DNA of 64,000 nucleotides. Source: Glacieibacterium sp965200405. Lineage in GTDB: Bacteria > Pseudomonadota > Alphaproteobacteria > Sphingomonadales > Sphingomonadaceae. Positions 15,873-26,392 of this stretch are shown here, one piece after another. The notes under the pieces are model-generated. The model saw only the letters and a program-made list of their open reading frames with translations, was not told where the DNA came from and searched no databases. The number at the start of each line of letters is the position of its first letter. Position 1 is the first letter of the stretch. A program made the position numbers and the translations under genes. The stretch lies in the NCBI RefSeq assembly GCF_965200405.1, contig NZ_OZ241356.1:1798001-1862000 (forward strand), written 5' to 3'.

Positions 15873-16529
15873 ATGAAGCTTGCCACCCTGCTGCCGTTCG
15901 CCGTCGCCGCCGCCTTTGCGGTGCCGCTGCTCCAGCCCGCCTCGGCCGAGTCCACCAAGCTGGTCCCTGCCGCCGTCGTCGATGCGCCGCTGGCCGGCAA
16001 GACCGCCACCGCGGTGTTCGCCGGCGGCTGTTTCTGGGGACTGGAGGGCGTCTTCGAGCATGTCGCGGGCGTTCGCGACGTCGTCTCGGGCTATGCCGGC
16101 GGGGCGGGCCTGACGGCGCATTACGATGTCGTCGGCACCGGCGTCACCGGTCATGCGGAATCGGTGCGGATCACTTACGATCCGTCGAAGGTGACCTATG
16201 GCCAGCTGCTCCGCATCTATTTCTCGGTGGCGACCGACCCGACCGAGCTCAACCGCCAGGGGCCCGACACCGGCACCCAGTACCGCTCGACGATCTTTGC
16301 GCAGGACGCGGGGCAGGCGAAGATCGCCCGGGCCTATATCGCCCAGCTCAAGCCGAGCTTTGGCGCGCCGATCGTCACGACCATCGAGACCGGCAAGACC
16401 TTTTACCCGGCCGAAGCCTATCACCAGGACTTCATGCGGCTGAACCCGACCTATGGCTATATCGTCGTCAACGACGCGCCCAAGGTCGCCGCGCTGAAGC
16501 GGCTGTTCCCCAAGGTCTACCAGGGCTGA
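15873..16529 (+). CDS. msrA: Peptide-methionine (S)-S-oxide reductase MsrA, exported
   Basis: A 218-residue enzyme reducing methionine-S-sulfoxide. The start ATG has an aggag ribosome-binding site and begins a Sec signal peptide (MKLATLLPFAVAAAFAVPLL, cleavage near ASA). The catalytic motif FAGGCFWGLEGVFEHVAGV, then GYAGG and SVATDPTELNRQGPDTGTQY are typical. No C-terminal resolving Cys pair is seen, so recycling may depend on another thiol system. Co-transcribed with the Tat-exported MsrB; the operon ends at the hairpin 16538-16564. Confidence 0.95.
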   Translation: MKLATLLPFAVAAAFAVPLLQPASAESTKLVPAAVVDAPLAGKTATAVFAGGCFWGLEGVFEHVAGVRDVVSGYAGGAGLTAHYDVVGTGVTGHAESVRITYDPSKVTYGQLLRIYFSVATDPTELNRQGPDTGTQYRSTIFAQDAGQAKIARAYIAQLKPSFGAPIVTTIETGKTFYPAEAYHQDFMRLNPTYGYIVVNDAPKVAALKRLFPKVYQG

Positions 16530-16537
16530 CACGAAAA

Positions 16538-16564
16538 CGCCGGGCAGGTCGGGCCTGCCCGGCG
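16538..16564. terminator. Bidirectional terminator hairpin
   Basis: Arms cgccgggcagg (16538-16548) and cctgcccggcg (16554-16564) form an 11-bp stem with a five-base loop. On the minus strand TTTT follows, so it should terminate the PEP-CTERM gene at 16583-17323; on the plus strand it follows msrA by eight bases with only a weak U tract. Confidence 0.75.
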
Positions 16565-16582
16565 CTTGGTACGCAGGTAGCG

Positions 16583-17323
16583 TCAGGCGGTCGCGAGACC
16601 GGCCTGGCGGCGGCGCAGGCGCGATGCCGCACCGACGGCACCCATGCCTAGGATCATCATCGCCCAGGTCGCCGGCTCAGGAACTGCGGCGGTGACCGAG
16701 ACGCCGTCGAGCAGCGAGAACGGCGGCTCGCCGTTCGGGGTGCCGACCGCCAGGAACGACAGCACCTGGCTGACGTTGGTCGCGGTGAAGGTGAAGTTCT
16801 CCTTCTGCCAACCGGTGAAGCCATGGCTGGCGTTGGTCAGCACGGCGGTGTCGATCTGCTGGTCGCCGAAGCTGACCTTCCACTGCTCGGTGGTCTCGCC
16901 GTTGTAGCCGAACTGCTGTGCGCCGCCCCAATAGAAGCCGACGTCGTACTTGGCGCCGACGACCAGGTTGTTGATGGTCTGCTGGATCGGCGCCACGAGA
17001 AACGCACCATCGGCACCGACATAGTTTCCGCCGACGGGGCTAACCGAGGCAAAGCCGTTGTTCGAGCCGTTGCCCGGGCCCCACAGCTTGAGGTTGCCGT
17101 ACTGGCCGTTGACGCCGCTGGTGTCGGCCGTGCCCGCGCCGAAGATGAAGTTATAGCCGTTCGAGGTCCAGCCGGTCGCCGAGGTGTTGTTGTCGAACTG
17201 GCCGGGGCCGTTGGTCAGCATTTCGAAGCCGCCGTTCTGGACGAGGTTGACGCCAGCCTGTGCGGCGCTGCCGGTGAAGCCGGCCAGGGCGACCAGGGCG
17301 AGTGCGATGCGAGTGATCTTCAT
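16583..17323 (-). CDS. PEPxxWA-CTERM sorting domain protein
   Basis: A 246-residue exported protein. Start MKITRIALALVALAGFTGSA chosen for its Sec signal peptide and aaggaag ribosome site; a longer open frame lacks these. The mature part begins GVNLVQNGGFEMLTNG and resembles the carbohydrate-binding-like fold found in many PEP-CTERM proteins (NGGFE..GWTSNG). The C-terminus VPEPATWAMMILGMGAVG followed by RLRRR is the sphingomonad PEPxxWA signal processed by exosortase, which is not in this window. The role is unknown, possibly surface or exopolysaccharide-associated. A sigma-54-like promoter is seen upstream. Confidence 0.88.
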   Translation of the reverse strand: MKITRIALALVALAGFTGSAAQAGVNLVQNGGFEMLTNGPGQFDNNTSATGWTSNGYNFIFGAGTADTSGVNGQYGNLKLWGPGNGSNNGFASVSPVGGNYVGADGAFLVAPIQQTINNLVVGAKYDVGFYWGGAQQFGYNGETTEQWKVSFGDQQIDTAVLTNASHGFTGWQKENFTFTATNVSQVLSFLAVGTPNGEPPFSLLDGVSVTAAVPEPATWAMMILGMGAVGAASRLRRRQAGLATA

Positions 17324-17363
17324 GCGAAATCTTCCTTTGATAACAACTACGTCCATGCCGCGC

Positions 17364-17378
17364 GCTTTTGGCTTGCCA
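17364..17378 (-). promoter_or_regulatory. Possible sigma-54 promoter of the PEP-CTERM gene
   Basis: On the minus strand TGGCAAGCCAAAAGC places the invariant GG and GC dinucleotides at the correct -24/-12 spacing, about 41 bases before the start codon at 17323. The TT before the -12 GC is missing. PEP-CTERM genes are often controlled by the PrsK/PrsR sigma-54 system, which fits, but one degenerate match is weak evidence. Confidence 0.35.
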
Positions 17379-17620
17379 CCCCTGCAGAAGCGGAGCGGTG
17401 CAACATGGTCATCAAAGAGCAAGACTTGTGCCAAAGAAGTTAACGGCGAGGGCTCAGCTAAGTCCTTGGAATCAAACGACTCAATCGTTAATCAATATAA
17501 ACGCGCGATCCGACGCCTGGAAAAACCTGTCGGCGAATTTTACACTTCCGTAATGTCTGACTGGAAATGGACATTCTCGACGCGATCCTTGAGGATGGGG
17601 AACGCGAGCCGGGGAACAGC

Positions 17621-19231
17621 ATGACCGCCCAACATACCGACGTCGTCATCATCGGCGGCGGCCATAACGGCCTGACCTGTGCCGCTTATCTGGCCAAGGC
17701 AGGGCTGCAGACCGTCGTCGTCGAGCGCCGCGGCATCGTCGGCGGCGCCGCGGTGACGGAGGAGTTCCACCCGGGTTTCCGCAACTCGACCGCGAGCTAC
17801 ACGGTGTCGCTGCTCAACAAGAAGGTCATCGCCGACCTGGAACTGGCAAAGCACGGCCTGCGCGTCGTCCACCGCCCGGTCGCCAATTTCCTGCCGATGG
17901 CCGACGGGCGCTCGCTGACCACCGGCGAGGGCCGCACCCACCGCGAGGTCGCCAAGTTCAGCCAGAAGGATGCCGACAAGCTCGACGCCTATGAGGCGCA
18001 GCTGGCGAGCGTTGCCGAGGTGATGCGCGACCTGGTGCTGGAAACGCCGCCCAACGTCACGGACGGCAGCTGGCGCGAGGCGTTGCCGGAACTGCTGGCG
18101 GGCGCCCGGCTCGGCAATCGGATGCGCAAGCTCGACATGGAGGAGCGACGGACGCTGCTGGAATTGTTCGCCAAATCCTGCGGCGATTACCTCGACGGCT
18201 GGTTCGAGAGCGACCCGATCAAGGCGGTCTTCGGCTTCGACGGCATCGTCGGCAACTACGCCTCGCCGTACCAGCCGGGCAGCGCGTACGTCCTGCTCCA
18301 CCACGTCTTCGGCGAGGTCAACGGCGTCAAGGGCGTATGGGGCGTCGCGATGGGCGGCATGGGCGCGATCAGCGACGCGATCTGCGCCAGCGCCGTTGCT
18401 GCCGGGGTCGATGTCCGCGTCGGCGACGGGGTGGCGGAGGTCATCGTCGAAAGCGGCCGCGCGGTCGGCGTAGTCACCACCTCCGGCCAGGTCATCCGCG
18501 CCAAGGCGGTCGTCTCCAACGTCCACCCGCAACTGTTGTACCAGCAGCTCATCGACCCCGCCGTGCTGCCGAAGCCGTTCGTGCGCCGCATCGCCGGCTA
18601 TCGCTCGGGCTCGGGCGTGTTCCGCATGAACGTCGCGCTGTCGAAGCTGCCCAAGTTCAGCTGCGCGCCCGACGACGGCGGCGACCATCTGCGCGCCGGC
18701 ATCATCATCGGCCCGACGCTCGATTATATGGAGCGCGCCTGGCTCGACGCGAAGGTCTTCGGCGTGGCGAAGGAGCCGATCGTCGAGATGCTGATCCAGA
18801 GCCTGTACGACGACAGCCTCGCGCCGCCGGGCCAGCACGTCGCCAGCCTGTTCTGCCAGCAGGTCGCGCCCGTCCTGCCCGACGGTCGCAGCTGGGACGA
18901 CGAGCGCGAGGCGGTGGCGGACCACATGATCGCCACGGTCGAGAAATGGGCGCCGGGGTTCAAGGCGTCGGTGATCGCCCGCCAGATCCACTCGCCCCTC
19001 GACCTCGAGCGCAAGTTCGGCCTGGTGGGAGGCGACATCTTCCACGGCCGCCTGACCCTCGACCAACTATTCAGCGCCCGCCCGATGCTCGGGCACGGCG
19101 ATTACCGCGGTCCGCTGAGGGGACTGTACATGTGCGGCAGCGGGACCCACCCGGGCGGCGGCGTGACCGGGGCGCCGGGGCACAACGCGGCGCGGGAGAT
19201 CGTCAAGGATTTCAAGGGGCGGCGGGTTTAG
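17621..19231 (+). CDS. FAD-dependent oxidoreductase, PYROXD2/phytoene-desaturase-like
   Basis: A 536-residue flavoprotein. The N-terminal dinucleotide-binding motif is VVIIGGGHNGLTCAAYLAKAG, followed by VERRGIVGGAAVTEEFHPGF. The C-terminus has GDIFHGRLTLDQLFSARP and the second FAD block MCGSGTHPGGGVTGAPGHNAA, both characteristic of the PYROXD2 (COG1233) group rather than true carotenoid desaturases. The substrate is unknown and no carotenoid genes are adjacent. The start MTAQHTD is preferred over an in-frame ATG at 17567. Its stop is one base from that of the convergent permease gene. Confidence 0.87.
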   Translation: MTAQHTDVVIIGGGHNGLTCAAYLAKAGLQTVVVERRGIVGGAAVTEEFHPGFRNSTASYTVSLLNKKVIADLELAKHGLRVVHRPVANFLPMADGRSLTTGEGRTHREVAKFSQKDADKLDAYEAQLASVAEVMRDLVLETPPNVTDGSWREALPELLAGARLGNRMRKLDMEERRTLLELFAKSCGDYLDGWFESDPIKAVFGFDGIVGNYASPYQPGSAYVLLHHVFGEVNGVKGVWGVAMGGMGAISDAICASAVAAGVDVRVGDGVAEVIVESGRAVGVVTTSGQVIRAKAVVSNVHPQLLYQQLIDPAVLPKPFVRRIAGYRSGSGVFRMNVALSKLPKFSCAPDDGGDHLRAGIIIGPTLDYMERAWLDAKVFGVAKEPIVEMLIQSLYDDSLAPPGQHVASLFCQQVAPVLPDGRSWDDEREAVADHMIATVEKWAPGFKASVIARQIHSPLDLERKFGLVGGDIFHGRLTLDQLFSARPMLGHGDYRGPLRGLYMCGSGTHPGGGVTGAPGHNAAREIVKDFKGRRV

Positions 19232-19232
19232 T

Positions 19233-20507
19233 TCAAACCACCACCGCCCGCTGCCGTCTCAACAGTAGCCAAGGCACCGCGCCGACTGCCGCGATCCCGA
19301 CGCTGATCGCCAGCAGCTTGGGGTCGGATACCGCGCACACCGCCGCGGTGAAGGCGAACATCGCCACCGCCAGCACCTTGTCCCGCGTGCCGCCGATCTT
19401 CGCCAGCACGCAGCATATCCCGAGGTAGGCGAACAGGCAGAACAGCGTCGCGACGTTGATGATGATCGCGAACTGGCGGGCGATGGTCGGGGCGGCGGTG
19501 GCGAGGGTGAGGAGGCTGAGGCCGACCGCGATAAACAATAGCGCGCGGCGGGGCGGGCGCTCCAGATCGTCGAACAGGCGGCGGGGAAACAGTCCGGCAT
19601 GGGCGCCGGCGCGGGTGGTCTCCGCTGCCACGAGCAGCCAGCCGCCGAGCGTTCCCGCCGCCTTGACCAGCGCGCAGGCGGCGACCAGCCCCCCGGCGAT
19701 GCCGCCGACGCCGCGCGCCACGGCTGCGGCGAAAGGCGCGGTCTGCCTGGCCATCTCGGCGGCGCTGAACATCCCGGACAAGGCGGTGCAGGCGGCGACA
19801 TAGACGATCGCGGCGATGGCGACGCCGCCGACGGTGGCGATCGGCACGTTGCGCGCCGGGTTGGCGACGGTGACACTCGCCATCGCGGCGCTTTCGAAGC
19901 CGGTGAAGGCCCAGAACACCAGCACCAGCGAGGCGGGCAGGGCACTCGCCATCGACACGCCGCTGACGTTCCAAGACGCCTCGAACACATCGGCGCTGAA
20001 CCACCACCAGCCGAAGATGCCGACGATCAGCACCGGCAGCAGCCCGATCACCAGCGTCCCCGCCGAGACCTTCGCCACCGTCCGCGCGCCGTACAAATTG
20101 GCTAGCGTCATCAGCCATAGCGCGGCGACGGTGCCGACCAGCGTCCAGATCGGCTCGGCGAAGCGTGGTACGAACCAGGCGAAGTAACCGACCGCCGCGA
20201 GCGCCACGGCGATGCAACCACTGGTCGCCGACAGCCAGTAGACGAAGCTCCACATATAGGCCGCGAACGGCCCGAACTCGGCGCGCACGGTGTCGGCCAG
20301 CGTGAAGCCCGGCGTCAGCCGCAGCACCGCGACGCGCGCGAACACCAGCGCCAGCAGCAGCGCGCCCGCCGCGGTGACGATCCACGAGATGATCGTCATC
20401 GAGCCGATCGCCGCAGTGGTCAGCGGCAGCAGGTAGATACCCGAGCCGATCATGTTGCCCGCGACGAGCGCAGTCGCGAGGCCGAGCCCAAGTCGCCGTT
20501 GATTCAT
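19233..20507 (-). CDS. APC family amino-acid permease
   Basis: A 424-residue, 12-helix transporter. The start MNQRRLGLGLATALVAGNMIGSGIYLLP contains the GNMIGSGIY substrate-backbone loop of the APC family, most like the AdiC/arginine:agmatine subgroup. Later helices include VFWAFTGFESAAMASVTVANP (the Phe-Glu-Ser segment) near residue 200. It is divergently oriented to L-serine dehydratase across 73 bases, so serine or another amino acid could be the substrate; that is inference from position only. Confidence 0.88.
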   Translation of the reverse strand: MNQRRLGLGLATALVAGNMIGSGIYLLPLTTAAIGSMTIISWIVTAAGALLLALVFARVAVLRLTPGFTLADTVRAEFGPFAAYMWSFVYWLSATSGCIAVALAAVGYFAWFVPRFAEPIWTLVGTVAALWLMTLANLYGARTVAKVSAGTLVIGLLPVLIVGIFGWWWFSADVFEASWNVSGVSMASALPASLVLVFWAFTGFESAAMASVTVANPARNVPIATVGGVAIAAIVYVAACTALSGMFSAAEMARQTAPFAAAVARGVGGIAGGLVAACALVKAAGTLGGWLLVAAETTRAGAHAGLFPRRLFDDLERPPRRALLFIAVGLSLLTLATAAPTIARQFAIIINVATLFCLFAYLGICCVLAKIGGTRDKVLAVAMFAFTAAVCAVSDPKLLAISVGIAAVGAVPWLLLRRQRAVVV

Positions 20508-20580
20508 CGCTGCACGCTAAACGCCCCCCGCGCCGACGCAAGGGGTGACCGGCGCGCTTTTCGCCCCTACATCCGTGGAC

Positions 20581-21957
<1,377 letters not shown>

Positions 21958-22060
21958 GGCAGGCTTGGGCAACGTCGCCACCTGCTGACGCTTTGTCGCG
22001 GCGGGAGCGGGGATCGGGCGCGGCGCGTTGCAGGGTCGCCTGAATTCACCAAGGACGATC

Positions 22061-22906
22061 GTGCCGCATTACCTCGTCGCCGAGAGCGAGACCCCCGATG
22101 ACCGCGACGCCCGGCGCCAGCATGCCGGCAAGAGTTCGGGGGAGAGCTATGCCGCGACCCTGTCCCAGCTGCGGCCGGGCGCCGAGATCACTATCGTCGC
22201 GCCGGCGGACGATGATGCGCGGCGCTTCGAGGCGGCCGAGCTGAGTGGCTTCGACGCGGTGTTCCTGACCGGCTCGCCGATGCACGTCTATGAGGACAGC
22301 CCCGAGGTGGCGCGGCAGCTGGCGTTCATGCGCCGCGTGTTCGCGTCGGGCACGCCGTCGTTCGGTTCGTGCGCAGGGTTGCAGATTGCGGTGGCTGCGG
22401 CCGGTGGCACGGTGCGCAAGATGCCGGCGCGGATGGAAGCCGGCATCGCCCGGCGGATCACCGCGACCGAGGCAGGGCGCGACCATCCGCTGCTCGTCGG
22501 GCGGCCGCCGGCCTGGGATGCCCCGGCGATCCACGGCGACGAGGTCGAGACCCTGCCCGACGGCGCGACGCTGCTGGCGAGCAACGGCGTTACCCGGGTC
22601 CAAGCGGCCGAGATCCGCTTCGACGGCGGGACGTTCTGGGGGGTGCAATATCATCCGGAGCTCGCACCGGGCGAGATCGCGGTGGCGCTGCGGCGGCAGG
22701 CAGCGGATTTGGTCGAGGCCGGTCTGGCGGACGACGAAGCCAGCGTGTGTCTCCGCGCCAACCAGCTCGACGCGCTGCACCGCGAGCCGGAGCGGCGGTC
22801 GAACCTGTGGGCGCTGGGCGTCGACCGCGAGTTCGCCGACGAGGCGCGGCGGCGGACCGAATTGTCGAACTTCCTGGCGCACCTGCCCGGCGGCGCGGCG
22901 GGATGA
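22061..22906 (+). CDS. Class I glutamine amidotransferase domain protein
   Basis: A 281-residue GATase1-fold protein. Catalytic Cys lies in SFGSCAGLQIAVAAAGG, and the His-Glu pair in FWGVQYHPELAPGEIA, matching the GMP-synthase/anthranilate-type triad. No synthetase domain is attached, so it may be a gamma-glutamyl hydrolase or a GuaA-like standalone amidase. A C-terminal extension of about 65 residues beyond YHPE (LVEAGLADDEASVC..., FADEARRRTELSNFLAHL) is helical. The GTG at 22061 with upstream ggac is the likely start; a TTG at 22028 is possible. Overlaps the next gene by ATGA. Confidence 0.8.
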   Translation: MPHYLVAESETPDDRDARRQHAGKSSGESYAATLSQLRPGAEITIVAPADDDARRFEAAELSGFDAVFLTGSPMHVYEDSPEVARQLAFMRRVFASGTPSFGSCAGLQIAVAAAGGTVRKMPARMEAGIARRITATEAGRDHPLLVGRPPAWDAPAIHGDEVETLPDGATLLASNGVTRVQAAEIRFDGGTFWGVQYHPELAPGEIAVALRRQAADLVEAGLADDEASVCLRANQLDALHREPERRSNLWALGVDREFADEARRRTELSNFLAHLPGGAAG

Positions 22907-23472
22907 GAGAGGCGGCCCGGAACGAGCCCGGCGATCCAGGTCACGTCAACGAGACCGTCGAGCATCTGGCCCAGATGCACCGCGAGCTGGACGAGGCGAC
23001 GCCGGGCATCCAGAAGGTCGCGAACAGCGTCACGCACTTTCTCGGGCGACCAGGGCTGGTCGCGGCGATACTGGCGCTGGTGGCGGTGTGGATCGTCGGC
23101 AACGCCATCGCCCAGCACTTCGGCTATCGCCCGATCGATATCTTCCCGTTTCCGGAGCTGGCGCTGGTCGCGACGGTGTCGGCCTTCCTGCTCGCGATGA
23201 TCATCCTGTCGACGCAGCGCTACGAGGACGAGCGCGCCACCAAGCGCTCGCAATTGACGCTGCAGATCGCCGTGCTCAGCGAGAAGAAGATCGCCAAGAT
23301 CATCGCCCTGCTGGAGGAAGCGCGGCGGGAGAGTCCGAACCTTTCGTCGCGAGTCGACAGGGAGGCGGACGCGATGGCGCAGGCGGCCGATCCACGCTCC
23401 AACCTGCAGCAGATCGAGGCCGCCGAGAACGCTGGGGACGCAGCGTCGCGGTACCGGGCCTGGGGAGGATGA
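22903..23472 (+). CDS. DUF1003 family membrane protein
   Basis: A 189-residue protein with two membrane helices (GLVAAILALVAVWIVGNAIA and LALVATVSAFLLAMIILSTQ) separated by the conserved short loop FGYRPIDIFPFPE that defines DUF1003. A charged coiled-coil-like tail follows (ATKRSQLTLQIAVLSEKKIAKIIALLEEARRE). Its function is unknown in the family. It is translationally coupled (ATGA overlap) to the amidotransferase gene; the next gene, miaB, starts 54 bases on. Confidence 0.85.
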   Translation: MREAARNEPGDPGHVNETVEHLAQMHRELDEATPGIQKVANSVTHFLGRPGLVAAILALVAVWIVGNAIAQHFGYRPIDIFPFPELALVATVSAFLLAMIILSTQRYEDERATKRSQLTLQIAVLSEKKIAKIIALLEEARRESPNLSSRVDREADAMAQAADPRSNLQQIEAAENAGDAASRYRAWGG

Positions 23473-23526
23473 CGCCGCGCATTCGCTCGCGTACACTGGA
23501 CGGCGAATCCCCGGCATGAGCACCCA

Positions 23527-24837
23527 GTGACCCAGACTTATCACGTCAAATCCTTCGGCTGCCAGATGAACGCCTATGACTCGGAGCGTATCGGCGAGTT
23601 GCTGGAAGCTGACGGGATGGTCGCGGCGGACGCCGGCGAAGCCGATATCGTCGTGCTCAACACCTGCCACATCCGCGAGAAGGCGGCGGAGAAGGTCTAT
23701 TCCGACATCGGGCGGCTGCGCGAGCGCAGCGGCGGCGCGCCGCGCATCGTCGTCGCCGGCTGTGTCGCCCAGGCGGAGGGCGGCGAGATCGTCCGCCGCG
23801 CGCCGTCGGTCGACGTCGTGGTCGGGCCGCAAGCCTATCACCGCCTGCCCGAGCTGCTGCGCGCCGGTCGTGCCGTCGATACCGACATGCCGGTGGTGCC
23901 GAAGTTCGACGCGCTGCCGGCGCGCCGCCTGTCGGTCGGGACCAGCGCCTTCCTGACGGTGCAGGAGGGTTGCGACAAGTTCTGCACCTTCTGCGTCGTG
24001 CCCTACACGCGCGGCGGCGAGGTTTCGCGGCCGGTGTCGGCGGTCATGGCCGAGGCGCGGGCCCTGGCCGCGGCTGGGGCGCGGGAACTGACGCTGCTCG
24101 GGCAGAACGTGAACGCCTATCACGGTACCGACGGCGTCGGGCCGGTGGGTCTTGCCGGGTTGATCCGTCGCATCGCCGGCGTACCGGGGATCGCGCGGAT
24201 TCGCTACACCACCTCGCACCCGCGCGACATGACCGAGGATCTGATCGACGCGCATGTCGAGGTGCCGCAATTGATGCCGTATCTCCACCTACCGGTGCAG
24301 GCGGGATCTGACAGCCTGTTGCGCCGCATGAACCGGGCGCACACCCGCGGCAGCTATCTGGCGCAGATTGCCGGCATCAAGCGCCGGGTGCCGGGCATCG
24401 CCATCTCGGGCGACTTCATCGTCGGCTTTCCCGGCGAGACCGACGACGATTTCGACCAGACCCTCAGCCTGATCCGTGAAGTCGGCTATGCCCAGGCCTA
24501 TAGTTTCAAATACTCGCCCCGCCCCGGCACCCCCGCCGCGACCATGCCCGACCAGGTCCCCGAAGCCGTCAAGGACGCGCGCCTGTTCGAGCTCCAGCGC
24601 GTGCTCGGCGAAGGCGCCATGGCGTTCAACCGTGCCTCGGTCGGCAAGCGTTGCGACGTGCTGTTCGAACGCACCGGCCGCCGTCCGGGCCAGCTGATCG
24701 GCAAATCGCCGTGGCTGCAGTCGGTGTTCGTCACGGAACCCGGCCTCAAGATCGGCGATATCGCTACGGTCGACCTCGTCGACGCTCAGCCCAATTCTCT
24801 GGAGGGACGCATCGTGAAATTGGCCCAGGCCGCCTGA
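23527..24837 (+). CDS. miaB: tRNA-2-methylthio-N6-dimethylallyladenosine synthase
   Basis: A 436-residue radical-SAM methylthiotransferase acting on position 37 of tRNAs reading UNN codons. Domain order: N-terminal UPF0004 with cluster cysteines in KSFGCQMNAYDSERI, NTCHIREKAAEK and VVAGCVAQAEG; radical-SAM CxxxCxxC in EGCDKFCTFCVVPYTRGGE; C-terminal TRAM domain around LFERTGRRPGQLIGKSPWLQSV. The start is GTG at 23527. It heads the conserved run miaB-phoH-ybeY-corC; the stop is directly followed by the phoH start. Confidence 0.97.
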   Translation: MTQTYHVKSFGCQMNAYDSERIGELLEADGMVAADAGEADIVVLNTCHIREKAAEKVYSDIGRLRERSGGAPRIVVAGCVAQAEGGEIVRRAPSVDVVVGPQAYHRLPELLRAGRAVDTDMPVVPKFDALPARRLSVGTSAFLTVQEGCDKFCTFCVVPYTRGGEVSRPVSAVMAEARALAAAGARELTLLGQNVNAYHGTDGVGPVGLAGLIRRIAGVPGIARIRYTTSHPRDMTEDLIDAHVEVPQLMPYLHLPVQAGSDSLLRRMNRAHTRGSYLAQIAGIKRRVPGIAISGDFIVGFPGETDDDFDQTLSLIREVGYAQAYSFKYSPRPGTPAATMPDQVPEAVKDARLFELQRVLGEGAMAFNRASVGKRCDVLFERTGRRPGQLIGKSPWLQSVFVTEPGLKIGDIATVDLVDAQPNSLEGRIVKLAQAA

Positions 24838-25866
24838 GTGGTAAAATCCAAGCACCCCCAGCGCCCCGCCCCGCGCGGCCCCGTCGCTGGTAACGATCGC
24901 GTCAAGTTGGAGGTCGAGTTCGACCGGCCCCAGCTGCTCGGCCCGCTGTTCGGCCAGTATGACCAGAACCTCATCGCTTTGGAGAACCGCCTCGGCGTCT
25001 ATATCCAGGCGCGCGGCAACCGCGTCACTATCGAGGGCGAGGCGGAAAGCGCCGCCCGCGCCCGTGACGTGCTGACCGGCCTGTATAACCGCCTCAGCCA
25101 GGGCCAGACCGTCGACGTCGGCGATGTCGAGGGCGCGGTCTCGATCAGCGGCGATCCGTCGCTCGACGGGCTGACTCATGCCGAGGATGGCACCATCAAC
25201 CCCGCCGTGGTGATCCGCACCCGCCGCAAGGTCATCGTGCCGCGTTCGCCGACGCAGGTGCGCTATATCGAGGCGCTGGGCTCCAAGGACGTGATCTTCG
25301 CGCTCGGGCCGGCCGGTACCGGCAAGACCTATCTCGCGGTGGCGCAGGCGGTGTCGCAGCTGATCGCCGGCTCGGTCGACCGGCTGGTGCTGTCGCGCCC
25401 GGCGGTGGAGGCGGGCGAGCGCCTCGGCTTCCTGCCCGGCGACATGAAGGACAAGGTCGATCCGTACCTGCGCCCGCTGTACGATGCGCTGTACGACATG
25501 CTGCCCGCCGAGCAGGTCGAGCGTCGCCTGGCCTCGGGCGAGATCGAGATCGCGCCGCTGGCCTTCATGCGCGGCCGCACGCTGGCCAATGCCTTCGTTA
25601 TCCTCGACGAGGCGCAGAACACCACGCCGCTGCAGATGAAGATGTTCCTGACCCGCTTCGGCCAGGGTTCGCGGATGGTGGTCTGCGGCGACCCGAACCA
25701 GGTCGACCTGCCCAACCCGGCCTCGTCGGGGCTGGCCGACGCGGTGCGCAAGCTCGACGGCATCGACGGCATCGCGACCCTGCGCTTCTCGTCGCGCGAG
25801 GTCGTGCGCCACCCGATCGTCGGACGCATCGTCGAAGCGTACGAAGGCCCGCCGCAGGACGCATGA
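24838..25866 (+). CDS. phoH: PhoH-like ATPase (YbeZ)
   Basis: A 342-residue predicted P-loop ATPase. A short N-terminal KH-like segment (LEVEFDRPQLLGPLFGQYDQNLIALE, RGNRVTIEGEAESAARA) precedes the PhoH core with Walker A FALGPAGTGKTYLAVAQAV, LSRPAVEAGERLGFLPGDM, and Walker B FVILDEAQNTTPLQMKMFL. YbeZ proteins partner YbeY in rRNA processing and ribosome quality control; the adjacent ybeY supports this. GTG start directly abuts the miaB stop. Confidence 0.95.
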   Translation: MVKSKHPQRPAPRGPVAGNDRVKLEVEFDRPQLLGPLFGQYDQNLIALENRLGVYIQARGNRVTIEGEAESAARARDVLTGLYNRLSQGQTVDVGDVEGAVSISGDPSLDGLTHAEDGTINPAVVIRTRRKVIVPRSPTQVRYIEALGSKDVIFALGPAGTGKTYLAVAQAVSQLIAGSVDRLVLSRPAVEAGERLGFLPGDMKDKVDPYLRPLYDALYDMLPAEQVERRLASGEIEIAPLAFMRGRTLANAFVILDEAQNTTPLQMKMFLTRFGQGSRMVVCGDPNQVDLPNPASSGLADAVRKLDGIDGIATLRFSSREVVRHPIVGRIVEAYEGPPQDA

Positions 25867-25867
25867 C

Positions 25868-26383
25868 ATGCTGATCGTCGAGACGGCCATCGCCACGCCC
25901 GACTGGGACGAGGCCATAGACTGGCAAGGGCTGGCGGAGCGCGCCTGTGCCGCGGCGCTGGCGGAGACGCCGCATGCCGGGCTCGACCGCGCCGGCTACG
26001 GCGTCGAGGTGTCGGTGCGCTTCACCGACGATGCCGAGGTGCAGAAGCTCAACCAGCAGTACCGCGGCAAGGACAAGCCGACCAACGTGCTGAGCTTCCC
26101 GATGGTGCAGCCGGACCTGATCGAGGCGCTGTCGAACAGCGACGACGGCGAGGTGCTGCTCGGCGATATCGTCATGGCGTGGCAGACCATTGCCGCCGAA
26201 GCGCAGGCCAAGGCGTTGAGCCCCGCAGACCACGCCGCGCACCTGATTGTGCACGGCCTGCTGCACCTGCTAGGTTATGATCATGACGACGACGCGCTGG
26301 CGGGGCACATGGAGCGGATGGAAGTCGCGGCGCTGGCCACGCTTGGCCTTGGCGATCCCTACGCCGATCACAGCGCCGTCTAG
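25868..26383 (+). CDS. ybeY: Endoribonuclease YbeY (16S rRNA maturation)
   Basis: A 171-residue zinc-dependent single-strand endonuclease for 16S rRNA 3'-end processing and 70S quality control. The zinc motif HxxxHxxxxxH appears as VHGLLHLLGYDHDDD near residue 127, with the upstream NVLSFPM segment and the LLGDIVMAW strand conserved. The start is one base after the phoH stop. Length is as expected. Confidence 0.96.
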   Translation: MLIVETAIATPDWDEAIDWQGLAERACAAALAETPHAGLDRAGYGVEVSVRFTDDAEVQKLNQQYRGKDKPTNVLSFPMVQPDLIEALSNSDDGEVLLGDIVMAWQTIAAEAQAKALSPADHAAHLIVHGLLHLLGYDHDDDALAGHMERMEVAALATLGLGDPYADHSAV

Positions 26384-26392
26384 GCCGCAGCG

